64,000 nucleotides of DNA from Flavobacterium sp. GSB-24 (GTDB lineage: Bacteria; Bacteroidota; Bacteroidia; Flavobacteriales; Flavobacteriaceae). Location of the stretch: the NCBI RefSeq assembly GCF_027924665.1, contig NZ_AP027043.1:2170001-2234000 (forward strand), read 5' to 3'. Shown piece after piece: positions 45,927 through 54,233 of this stretch (within the stretch, counting starts at the first letter, position 1; every line of letters starts with the position of its first letter). Under the pieces are notes generated by a model. The model was given only the letters and a program-made list of their open reading frames with translations, had not been told where the DNA came from and searched no databases. The position numbers were made by a program, and so were the translations under genes.

Positions 45927-46175
45927 ATGGAAAAAGCAATACAACTAAGGGTGAAAAAAGATTTGGATCCGCGCCAGCAGCAAACTATAATTAAATTAAA
46001 GGGCAGTTTGATTGCAAAGGGATACACCCAGATCATCCATATTTTGGACCAGGATGATGAGTTTCATATCAATAGATTTGAAACTGCAGCAGAACACCGC
46101 CGTGAGGTACAGCAATATATAGAGGCATTTATAACTCAGGAAGACCTTTCAGATACAATTTCTTTAAATAAATAA
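45927..46175 (+). CDS. Small hypothetical protein
   Basis: An 82-residue soluble, charged protein with predicted alpha/beta content (AIQLRVKKDLDPRQQQTIIK, then GYTQIIHILDQDDEFHINRF, then a helix). No known family is recognised. A perfect promoter box upstream supports expression. The next gene starts 73 bases downstream on the same strand. Confidence 0.6.
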   Translation: MEKAIQLRVKKDLDPRQQQTIIKLKGSLIAKGYTQIIHILDQDDEFHINRFETAAEHRREVQQYIEAFITQEDLSDTISLNK

Positions 46176-46248
46176 GGATAGTACTTGTACAGGCATGGGC
46201 AATCTCAATGTTTCGAGTGCTAAAAGCAATATAACATATAATAAATAA

Positions 46249-47706
46249 ATGGAGAAAGTGTTTCTGAGAAGTTCGGCTGAACTCTCACTATTAAAAGAAG
46301 AATCTCAAAATTCAATTAGTATAAATAATTCTTTGTTTACTAAACATATACTCAACAATAGAGAATTTTTAGATCGTGCAATTGCTACGGTTCCAGCAGG
46401 AAAATCAGAATTACGAAAAATGCTTGATGATGCCAGAAAAGTAATTTTCAGTAAAGACGAATTGATAAATTGGTTGCATAAAATAAAACAAGATTCAGAA
46501 TCAGAAACGGATACAATTTTTATTGAATTCGAAGCTTGCTTTGGAATGGAAGCTAGTGAAATTAATTTTGAAAGGGCGGGTTTCCTGGCAGGTATTTTAA
46601 AAGAAGCGGAACGTTACTTAAATTTAATAATTGCAATTGAACCATTAGAGCGAACTAAACCTCATCACTCGATTTTAGACAGATTAGAAAAACTGGATGA
46701 AGATTTTGTAGATAATGATAATATTCCGGGTTATTATTCTGTACAAAGAGATGCAAGGATACCCAAACGTAAATACGATCTTAAGAATCTTGATGATTAC
46801 TGGAATGAATATCTCTCCCTGCAAAATAGGCACCACATAATTGAAGGATTTGGCAATTTAAAACATTTGTTATCTCAATTTCATGTGGAATTTAAATGGG
46901 ATATGATTCAAATTAAACCACGTGAGGATATAAAACTATTTCTGGATTATCACCTAAAGAAATTTAAAGGCGAGCCTATAGATTTTTTAAATCATATAGA
47001 ATTTAGAGTAATGACAGGTCTGGCTGGTTTGGCAGGAAGTAATTATTTAATGTATCAGCTAATTATAAAAGAATGGTTAAAAGATAATAGATTTATTTTA
47101 AATCAAAAGGAGCAAATTTTTCTATTTAATAGTGTAGTTGAGGCATCTGCGACATTTTTAGATAATGTATTTCTTCACAAAAAAAGTTGTGATGAAAATA
47201 AGTATAATATAATAATTCGGGATTTTTTGAGTCTTTCCCTCAGGCATAAATCATGGAGTGTGAAGGACCAGTCAATGGGCGGGATGACTGACTCAGATAG
47301 TAAAGCGAATCGCGCGGGTATATCTTCTCGGGATTTAATCATTCTTAACGAAAAAGACCAGCACATTTCTGCAATAGAATGTTTCAGGCTAAAATCTGTT
47401 CCAAAGGATAATGGAAGAGATTCCGACATCTCCTTGCATCTTAAAAAAATATTCAGAAACGAACCAATTGGTATAAGTCCCTTATTTATAATTGTATATT
47501 GTGAAACTAAAAGTTTTCCTGAAACATGGGAAAGATATTTAGATTACATTTCAAAAATTGATTTTGAAAACTATCAAAGCATTGGATTTACAGGTGAAAT
47601 AGAAACTTCTCCTATAAGGGCAAATTTAAGAGTAGCAAAAGTTGTACATAACAGGGAGACAAAAGAAATTGAGGTTTTTCATCTTTTTATAAATATGAAT
47701 CCTTAA
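46249..47706 (+). CDS. Unknown protein with possible nuclease-like C-terminal fold
   Basis: A 485-residue soluble protein without a recognised name. Its C-terminal ~140 residues have a pattern I associate with restriction-endonuclease-like folds in uncharacterised proteins: GISSRDLIIL (Asp362) followed by HISAIECFRLKS (Glu377) and a helix with DISLHLKKIF, then the strand PLFIIVYCE. The canonical lysine two residues after the Glu is missing (ECF), so activity is doubtful. The N-terminal part is helical. Defence or signalling role possible; weak evidence. Confidence 0.5.
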   Translation: MEKVFLRSSAELSLLKEESQNSISINNSLFTKHILNNREFLDRAIATVPAGKSELRKMLDDARKVIFSKDELINWLHKIKQDSESETDTIFIEFEACFGMEASEINFERAGFLAGILKEAERYLNLIIAIEPLERTKPHHSILDRLEKLDEDFVDNDNIPGYYSVQRDARIPKRKYDLKNLDDYWNEYLSLQNRHHIIEGFGNLKHLLSQFHVEFKWDMIQIKPREDIKLFLDYHLKKFKGEPIDFLNHIEFRVMTGLAGLAGSNYLMYQLIIKEWLKDNRFILNQKEQIFLFNSVVEASATFLDNVFLHKKSCDENKYNIIIRDFLSLSLRHKSWSVKDQSMGGMTDSDSKANRAGISSRDLIILNEKDQHISAIECFRLKSVPKDNGRDSDISLHLKKIFRNEPIGISPLFIIVYCETKSFPETWERYLDYISKIDFENYQSIGFTGEIETSPIRANLRVAKVVHNRETKEIEVFHLFINMNP

Positions 47707-47873
47707 TAATCTGGAGTTAGAAATTACAAGTCTGCGATTCTGGACTATATAGATTTAGGCTTTAAAAGGATATCATATTGGCGAAATTATTATTTGGTTT
47801 GTTATAGTATTGAATATCAGTATTTTGTTTTTTGTTTTTAGTTGTATTTTGTAACTTTATAAAAAAAAGCAAG

Positions 47874-48206
47874 ATGTACAATCACACTCTTACAGTATCT
47901 ACAGCCAGAAAACCTTTTCCTAATGAGGTTTCTATTGACTTTGTAACGTCACTGATTAACAGGGGTGTTGCAATGGTGGAATACTTTGGACCGGAGATTG
48001 ACAATTGTGAAGATTACGTGGAAGAAGATATGAAACTTGTCAGTGAGCAGATTTCGTATTTTGAGTTTTATTTTAGCACCGAGCAAAGTATAGATTATGA
48101 TGCTCTTAGTGAAACAGAAGTAGATCAGATTTTATTTGATGCCATAAAAAAATCAGATAAAATTAAACTTCAGTCGGACCAAAAGGATATAATGATATAT
48201 TTATAA
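47874..48206 (+). CDS. Hypothetical protein
   Basis: A 110-residue acidic protein beginning MYNHTLTVSTARKPFPNEVS. No signal peptide or membrane segment and no recognised family. The ATG at 47874 is preferred to an upstream in-frame start at 47832 that would add an AT-rich leader. It ends one base before the stop of the convergent 148-residue gene. Confidence 0.6.
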   Translation: MYNHTLTVSTARKPFPNEVSIDFVTSLINRGVAMVEYFGPEIDNCEDYVEEDMKLVSEQISYFEFYFSTEQSIDYDALSETEVDQILFDAIKKSDKIKLQSDQKDIMIYL

Positions 48207-48653
48207 TCATTCTTTTTGATGATCAATATCGATTGCATCATTGCGCTGATCAAGAAGTGCAGGATCATCAATTTCAGGATTAAAATACCTTAAGCCGCCA
48301 TTCCCGTCATCGATTAATCTAAGAGCGTCGGGCCATATGACTTCTACTGTAACTTTTTCTTCAATATACTTCTCAATTTCAGGCAGTAGGATTGCAAAAA
48401 CTTCTTCTTTTTTGATTTCAAAAAGTTGAGCCTCTTGCTGTGGAGTTAAATTTTCAGCCCCTTCTTTTATAGCCATAAGAATATATTCTTTAACATGTTC
48501 CTGAGCAGCTGTAATGTGGTCCGAATAAGGATCATCCTCTTCAAAAAAGCCCATTACCTCAGGATTATGTTCGTATCTGAAATGAGTCTTAGAATATAAT
48601 TCGTCCAGAAAAAAACGAACAAAGTCTGCTGTTGTTTTACCAATATTATCCAT
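48207..48653 (-). CDS. Hypothetical protein
   Basis: A 148-residue acidic protein (MDNIGKTTADFVRFFLDELY start) with a largely helical N-terminal two thirds. No family recognised. It starts 7 bases after the SRAP gene stop, on the same strand, and is likely cotranscribed with it. Confidence 0.6.
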   Translation of the reverse strand: MDNIGKTTADFVRFFLDELYSKTHFRYEHNPEVMGFFEEDDPYSDHITAAQEHVKEYILMAIKEGAENLTPQQEAQLFEIKKEEVFAILLPEIEKYIEEKVTVEVIWPDALRLIDDGNGGLRYFNPEIDDPALLDQRNDAIDIDHQKE

Positions 48654-48660
48654 AGAATTT

Positions 48661-49287
48661 TTATTTTGTTTGTAAGGCTATTAAATTTCCCTCATAAGGA
48701 TAGGCAAATTCTGTAATTTTTACCGATTGGTCCAGCCATGCTGATTCATCATGAGACCTCAGCATTATTGGCATTCTGTATTTGTGATTGTGAACATAAC
48801 TCATTATTTTGTTGGCCTTTGTAGTGACCATGGTATAAGTGTTTTTGATTTCCCCTGTCAGTGGATTTTCCCAGGAGGAATATAAGCCGGCGAAAGTAAA
48901 AATCTCGTCATCCTGTGAGTTGATCTGATATTTATCTTTACTGGTGCCTTTTTCGTCATTCCAGTGCCATTCATAATACGCGCTGGCTATTATCAGGCAT
49001 CGGTTTTGGGTTATGTTTTTAAAAGATGGCTTTTCATCAATTGTTTCAATCCTGGCGTTTAAAGTGTTTTTTCTAAACTCAACATCTTTTGCCCATGAGG
49101 GCACGAGTCCCCATGTATAATCTGTGGTAATGAGATTAGGGGAGCTGTCAAGTATAATAGGGATATTTGGATACGAAAATCCATTTATAAAATCAGCCTG
49201 AAGATAGTTTTCTTCATTATCCACATTTGCAGTAAAACGTCGTTTTACATTTTCAATTGCTGCTGACTGCTGGGTATAGTAACACAT
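48661..49287 (-). CDS. SOS response-associated peptidase (SRAP/HMCES, YedK-like)
   Basis: A 208-residue SRAP protein. After Met removal Cys2 (MCYY) is N-terminal, as required for its thiazolidine crosslink to abasic sites. WGLVPSWAKD, NTLNARIETIDEKPSFK and RCLIIASAYYEWHW (with the active-site Glu) are conserved blocks. The family shields abasic sites in single-stranded DNA. It lies near the dinB-dnaE pair, which fits a DNA-damage-tolerance neighbourhood. Confidence 0.93.
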   Translation of the reverse strand: MCYYTQQSAAIENVKRRFTANVDNEENYLQADFINGFSYPNIPIILDSSPNLITTDYTWGLVPSWAKDVEFRKNTLNARIETIDEKPSFKNITQNRCLIIASAYYEWHWNDEKGTSKDKYQINSQDDEIFTFAGLYSSWENPLTGEIKNTYTMVTTKANKIMSYVHNHKYRMPIMLRSHDESAWLDQSVKITEFAYPYEGNLIALQTK

Positions 49288-49372
49288 AATATTCTGATTT
49301 TAAAAGGTAAAAACACGACTTATCTTAATAGTATTAAATCTTTTAAAGGCAGTTTACAGAAATGTCCTTTCA

Positions 49373-49380
49373 TAAATTTG
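49373..49380 (+). promoter_or_regulatory. -7 box (TAAATTTG) before a small plus-strand gene
   Basis: A perfect TAnnTTTG match 18 bases before the ATG at 49399, on the strand opposite to the neighbouring genes. Confidence 0.45.
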
Positions 49381-49398
49381 GTATCAAAAATTGTATAA

Positions 49399-49551
49399 AT
49401 GGGCCGATACCATTTTGACGTAAGGCATATTGAAAACCTCCTGAGGGAAAAACAGCTAAGGAAAAATAATCTGCGCCGGAGAAACAGCAACAGGCTGCTG
49501 ATTCTTACGATTATTTTCCTCTGCACCTTTTTCGCTCTCTATCAAAATTAG
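49399..49551 (+). CDS. Small membrane protein (50 residues)
   Basis: An open frame of 50 codons with start MGRYHFDVRHIENLLREKQL, a strongly basic centre and a hydrophobic C-terminal segment (LLILTIIFLCTFFALY) that would be a single membrane helix with the basic side in the cytoplasm. A perfect promoter box precedes it. It lies between the SRAP and dnaE genes on the other strand. The sharp basic/hydrophobic layout supports a real protein; role unknown. Confidence 0.5.
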   Translation: MGRYHFDVRHIENLLREKQLRKNNLRRRNSNRLLILTIIFLCTFFALYQN

Positions 49552-49582
49552 TTCATAATTAGGACTTTACATAAATAAAAAG

Positions 49583-52500
49583 TCAAAATTTCATACGGTG
49601 TCTTGGCAGATTAATCTCATGCTCCTGAGGATAAGGCTGACGATGGGTCGTACTGACATCTTCGCGGATCAGCTGCTGGGTTTTAAACTGGTCTTTCGCA
49701 TCCATATAACGTGGATCAGCTATAAAAGGCATCTTAGCCATTTTATGAATGGTAATTGTAGGAAAGTGATAATCAATTTCAACAGTACCCAGAAGCAGGT
49801 AACAACCTCCTCCCTGAAAAGGAAAATGCGTCAGACTGTCCGGAAAATGCGCCGTATCAAAATAAGCACCTTCATTGTCTATCCATGTTCCAAAATACAT
49901 ATTCCCTTTTTTAGTAGGAACCTGCTTTGTAGAAATAAGATAAGCCAGCATCCGGACCTGTTTTTTATGGCAGTAGGGAAGATCTCTGACTTTTATATCG
50001 CCACGGTGCGCAGTCTGCAATAAATCAAAGACTGTACAGGATATGGGAAAGCTGAGCAGTTCAATTTCGTCAAAAGCATCTTCATAAATAGATCTTTCCA
50101 ATGTTGGAAGCTCATATTCTTTAACAGGTTCCTGCAGCAGCATGAGGCCTCTGTTTTCGGGCTTGAAATTGTTTAAAAGCAAACTTGCAATTACCAATAG
50201 CTGATTCTTGGTTTTGCCCGTAAAGCGGAAAGCCCCAATAAAAATTAAGATCTTTACACTTTCTATTCCCATCGGGACACGATTGATGAAGTCTTCCAAT
50301 GACCGGAATTCCCCATTTCTGTCACGATCTGATTCAATAAATTGTGCCATTTTAGAGTCCAGACTCTTTAGGTGCATAAAACCAAGATAGACATCAGTAC
50401 CATAAAGCGTAGTTTCAAAAAGGCTTTTGTTTACACATGGCCCATGAATAGCTGCACCAGCCATCCTTGCTTCATGAACGTAGATTTCAAGCCGGTAAAA
50501 CCCACCTTCATTATTTATTACGGCAACCATGAATTCTATGGGAAAATGCACTTTCAGATAAAGACTCTGGTAGCTTTCCACTGCATAGGATGCCGAGTGT
50601 GCTTTACAGAACGAGTATCCGGCAAAGGATTCGATCTGGCGGTAAATTTCCTCGCTGAGCGCTATGGGATGGCCTTGTTCAGCACAGCTGGCAAAGAAAT
50701 TGTCCTTTACTTTTTGGAGCGCGGATTTAGAACGTCCTTTTCCCGACATCGCACGGCGCAGAATATCACCGTCGGCAGCAGGAAGCCCGCCATAGTGCAG
50801 TGCTATTTTAATTACATCTTCCTGATAAACCATGATACCGTAAGTTTCTCCGAGCTGTTCTTTGAATACGGGATGGAAATATTCAAACTTTGAAGGGTGG
50901 TTGTGCCTGAAAATATATTCTTTCATCATACCAGATTGTGCCACTCCCGGGCGGATAATGGAGGAAGCGGCAACTAGTGTTTTATAATTGTCACATTTCA
51001 GGCGTCTAAGGAGTCCTCGCATAGCAGGGCTCTCAATGTAAAAGCAGCCTATGGTTCTGCCCTCTGCCAGATAGGAATTTGCCGTTGCTTCATTTTTTGA
51101 AATGGAGGTGTCCCGGATATTTACGCGTATTCCACGGTTTTTCTCAATGAGCTTAACACTCTGGTCAATATGCCCGATACCCCGCTGGCTTAAGATATCA
51201 AATTTCTCAAACCCAATATCTTCGGCTACATTCATGTCAAAAAGCACTATAGGAAAACCCTTTGGAGGCATTTCCAGTGGCGTGTAGTTGGTAATGGGTT
51301 CCTCGGAGATTATTATTCCACAGGAATGCATGCTTCTTTGATTGGGATATTTCTCGAGCATCATGCCGTAATCCTGTACAAACTTAACAATATGATTAGA
51401 GTCATGCTGTTTCATCGGATTTTTGGCAAGCATGTCGAGCTCTTCCTTAGGCAGACCGAAAACTTTTCCAACTTCCCTGAATATGGAGCGGTATTTGAAT
51501 TCAACGTTGGTCCCGCAAAAAGCAACATGTTCGTAGGTATAGCGGTTGAAGATATACTCAAGTATAACATCGCGTTCTTTCCAGCTCCAGTCGATATCAA
51601 AGTCAGGAGGGCTTTTGCGGTTAACATTTAAAAATCGCTCAAAATAAAGATCCAGCTCCAAGGGACAGATGTCAGTAATCCCAAGACAGTAGGCAACAAT
51701 ACTATTGGCACCGCTTCCCCGGCCAATATGAAGAAAACCCTGGCTGTTGCTAAAACGGATGATATCCCAAGTGATCAGGAAATAGCCGCTGAACTCCAGC
51801 TGGTCAATAACCTTTAGTTCTTTTTCCATTCGTTCCCGGGCCTGAATGTTCTTTTTGCCATACCTCCAGTTAAGACCCTGTTTTGCCAGTGAGGTAAGAA
51901 GGTCCATGTCACTTTTCCTGTTTGAAGTGTAGTACTTTTTATTTTTTGGAGTCTGAAAATCATAGATAAAATTACAGCCGGCTATAACTTTTTCTGTGTT
52001 GGAAATGATTTCGGGGTATTCTTTATACTGACTAACCAATGTCTGAAGAGGTATCATTTTATCATTTGTAGTACAGCAGTCCTCTGGTCTCAGTTTTGAA
52101 AGTATTACATTGCGATCAATAGCACAGAGAATCCTGTGAAGGTTGTATTCTCTTTTGGTACGAAAGGTTACAGGCTGGAGTACTACCATTTTTTCCTTTC
52201 GTTTTCTCCAGTTTGACAAAATTAATTCAGACAGCTGTTCTGGGCGGATTCCAATGAATTCATTTTCCTTTAAAATATCGGGTGTATTCTCCAGTGGATA
52301 GATGATAAAAACATCCTTAAAATCCGGGGCAAAGGGAGGAAGGGCAGTTTTTTTAAAGTTATGATGTGTCAGAAAACGGTTCATTTCAGCAAGCCCCGAA
52401 GCATTTTTGGCAAGCCCGATAAAACGCAGTTGAAATTCAGAGCGGAATTCCATGCCTATCAGTGGTTTTATACCTGCCTGCTCACAGCTTTTTATGAAAT

Positions 52501-52636
52501 CATATATTCCCGTGACCGTGTTGATGTCGGTAAGCGCCATTGCTTTGACACCGCAGGAGACAGCCTGCGGCACCAGTTCATCCAGCGGTATGGTGCCATA
52601 GCGCAGGGAATGGAAAGAATGACAATTGAGATACAT
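49583..52636 (-). CDS. dnaE2: DNA polymerase III alpha subunit of the error-prone DnaE2 type
   Basis: A 1017-residue C-family polymerase, shorter than a replicative DnaE. PHP domain at the start (NCHSFHSLRYGTI, ALTDINTVTGIYDF), catalytic palm with GRGSGANSIVAYCLGITD and PPDFDIDWSW (metal-binding aspartates), fingers with MVYQEDVI and ILRRAMSGKGR, then SFAGYSFCKAHSASYA. The dinB-type gene lies 5 bases upstream on the same strand, a DNA-damage mutagenesis arrangement. The assignment as DnaE2 rather than a second DnaE rests on size and context. Confidence 0.88.
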   Translation of the reverse strand: MYLNCHSFHSLRYGTIPLDELVPQAVSCGVKAMALTDINTVTGIYDFIKSCEQAGIKPLIGMEFRSEFQLRFIGLAKNASGLAEMNRFLTHHNFKKTALPPFAPDFKDVFIIYPLENTPDILKENEFIGIRPEQLSELILSNWRKRKEKMVVLQPVTFRTKREYNLHRILCAIDRNVILSKLRPEDCCTTNDKMIPLQTLVSQYKEYPEIISNTEKVIAGCNFIYDFQTPKNKKYYTSNRKSDMDLLTSLAKQGLNWRYGKKNIQARERMEKELKVIDQLEFSGYFLITWDIIRFSNSQGFLHIGRGSGANSIVAYCLGITDICPLELDLYFERFLNVNRKSPPDFDIDWSWKERDVILEYIFNRYTYEHVAFCGTNVEFKYRSIFREVGKVFGLPKEELDMLAKNPMKQHDSNHIVKFVQDYGMMLEKYPNQRSMHSCGIIISEEPITNYTPLEMPPKGFPIVLFDMNVAEDIGFEKFDILSQRGIGHIDQSVKLIEKNRGIRVNIRDTSISKNEATANSYLAEGRTIGCFYIESPAMRGLLRRLKCDNYKTLVAASSIIRPGVAQSGMMKEYIFRHNHPSKFEYFHPVFKEQLGETYGIMVYQEDVIKIALHYGGLPAADGDILRRAMSGKGRSKSALQKVKDNFFASCAEQGHPIALSEEIYRQIESFAGYSFCKAHSASYAVESYQSLYLKVHFPIEFMVAVINNEGGFYRLEIYVHEARMAGAAIHGPCVNKSLFETTLYGTDVYLGFMHLKSLDSKMAQFIESDRDRNGEFRSLEDFINRVPMGIESVKILIFIGAFRFTGKTKNQLLVIASLLLNNFKPENRGLMLLQEPVKEYELPTLERSIYEDAFDEIELLSFPISCTVFDLLQTAHRGDIKVRDLPYCHKKQVRMLAYLISTKQVPTKKGNMYFGTWIDNEGAYFDTAHFPDSLTHFPFQGGGCYLLLGTVEIDYHFPTITIHKMAKMPFIADPRYMDAKDQFKTQQLIREDVSTTHRQPYPQEHEINLPRHRMKF

Positions 52637-52641
52637 TGTAT

Positions 52642-53823
52642 TTAGGTTTTGCGTTTTAAAATTTCATTTTTGGTATTAGGCTTGAATGAAGCCCCGGCGC
52701 ATCGCATTACGGCATCAAAACCGTATCGGCTTTTCATTTTGTCCATAGCCTGATATAGCGCGAGCATTTCTTCTGTATCCTGAAAAAGGTCGATCTGATA
52801 AGTACCCCGTACCAGCCCGCTGAACCGAACGCCAATAAGACGAAGACGCATTCGGCGCTGGTATAATTTATCGAAGAGCTCGGTCACATTTTTGGTCAGG
52901 ATATGATCGGCAGACGTATACTGTATGCGGCACTGTTTGGTCTCGGTATCAAAATTGGCATACCGTATTTTAATGGTAACTGTTGAGGTGAGCCACTGTT
53001 CGGAACGAAGCTGGAAAGCCAATTTTTCCACCATTCCCACTATAATTCTTTTCAGCTTTTCGATATCTATAGTATCCTGGGAGAAAGTGTGTTCTGTGGA
53101 TATGGATTTCCTCTCAGTGTAAGGTTCAACAGGATTGTTGTCAATACCGTTGGATTTTTTCCATAATTCAATTCCATTTTTTCCTATCATCTGCTGCAGT
53201 ACATCACAGGGCATTTTGGAAAGAGTCTCAATAGTGCGGATTCCTATCCGCGATAAAAGCTGAAAAGTTTTGTCGCCTACCATGGGAATTTTCTGGATGG
53301 ACAGCGGATTTAAGAACTGCTGTACCATATGCTCTGGAATCTGAAGATTCTGCTTTTGTTTTCCCTCGCCGGTGCCTATTTTGGAAACCGTTTTATTGAT
53401 TGATAAAGCAAAGGTGAGGGGCAGTCCTGTCTCTTTAATAATGGTTTGCGCAAGTTCATCAGTCCATTTATAACTGCCGTAGAATTTGTCCATTCCGGTG
53501 ATATCGAGGTAAAATTCGTCAATGCTGGCTTTCTCCACCACGGGTGCTTTTTCCTGAATAATTTCAGTAATATTGTGTGACAGCTTAGAGTATAATTCCA
53601 TATCACCTTTCATTACTTTGGCCTGCGGGCATAGTCTTAATGCCATTTGTATAGGCATTGCTGAACGCACGCCAAATCTTCGCGCTTCATAAGAGCATGA
53701 GGCCACAACCCCTCTGTCTCCGCCGCCGATAATAAGCGGTATCCCGTTCAGGGCAGAATTGGTCAGCCTTTCACAGGAGACAAAAAACGTATTCATATCA
53801 ATATGTACAACTGATCTCTGCAT
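52642..53823 (-). CDS. Y-family DNA polymerase (DinB/Pol IV-like)
   Basis: A 393-residue Y-family polymerase. Asp9 (VVHIDMNTFFVSCE) and Asp102-Glu103 (ASIDEFYLDITG) form the metal site; SCSYEARRFGVRSAMP is the fingers block, and the thumb helix-hairpin-helix and little-finger parts follow. In dnaE2-linked cassettes the Y-family partner is often ImuB, which lacks catalytic residues; here they are intact, so this is closer to DinB. Start at ATG 53823 (a TTG at 53844 lies before it). No ImuA gene is seen. Confidence 0.9.
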   Translation of the reverse strand: MQRSVVHIDMNTFFVSCERLTNSALNGIPLIIGGGDRGVVASCSYEARRFGVRSAMPIQMALRLCPQAKVMKGDMELYSKLSHNITEIIQEKAPVVEKASIDEFYLDITGMDKFYGSYKWTDELAQTIIKETGLPLTFALSINKTVSKIGTGEGKQKQNLQIPEHMVQQFLNPLSIQKIPMVGDKTFQLLSRIGIRTIETLSKMPCDVLQQMIGKNGIELWKKSNGIDNNPVEPYTERKSISTEHTFSQDTIDIEKLKRIIVGMVEKLAFQLRSEQWLTSTVTIKIRYANFDTETKQCRIQYTSADHILTKNVTELFDKLYQRRMRLRLIGVRFSGLVRGTYQIDLFQDTEEMLALYQAMDKMKSRYGFDAVMRCAGASFKPNTKNEILKRKT

Positions 53824-53845
53824 AATCTTCTCATTTAGTACCAAA

Positions 53846-53936
53846 CAAAATTAGCACAGATCGGAACATTAAATAAAAACAAAGTGTTCTAATTTGTAAC
53901 AAAAATGTTAAATCAATATTTTCTCACACTGGAACA
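53846..53936 (-). promoter_or_regulatory. dinB promoter with GGAACA/TGTTC half sites
   Basis: TAATTTTG on the minus strand (53846-53853) is a perfect -7 box 22 bases before the ATG. Upstream, GGAACA (53863-53868) and TGTTCT (53885-53890) form GAACA-N16-TGTTC, and another GGAACA occurs at 53931-53936. The dyad overlaps the promoter and could be a damage-responsive operator; the binding protein is unknown. Confidence 0.45.
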
Positions 53937-54233
53937 CGCCTTAAACACTCAAATTCAGAAATAATAGACAGATTTACTAATTAAAATTTTTATACGCTTT
54001 TTCTTAATTAGAAAAACGATATACGAGTTAAAAGGATGCCGGTCTTTACGATGGAGCACTCTGCAAGGAGGGATTAGAAATAGCAAATTGGATCAATTTT
54101 TATAAATTTTGGATCTTTTTTTCCAACAATTCTGGGATAGAATTAGAATAATTTAGCTGTGCAAAAAAGCTTTATATGAATTTAGCTGCCAGGTTATTGC
54201 GTGAAAATACATTTTAGATTAAACAAGCTGATC
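53937..54233. other. Divergent gap without recognised gene
   Basis: About 300 bases between the dinB promoter region and the DoxX/MauE-like gene. A patch near 54030-54080 is less AT-rich than its surroundings, but gives no open frame of useful length in any phase that I could support. Confidence 0.4.

Noticed and set aside
49320..49526. 68-codon minus-strand frame between SRAP and dnaE2
   Set aside because: It is antisense to the 50-residue plus-strand frame, has no promoter box, and its composition (long runs of Arg, Leu, Phe and Ser) is that of a shadow frame.
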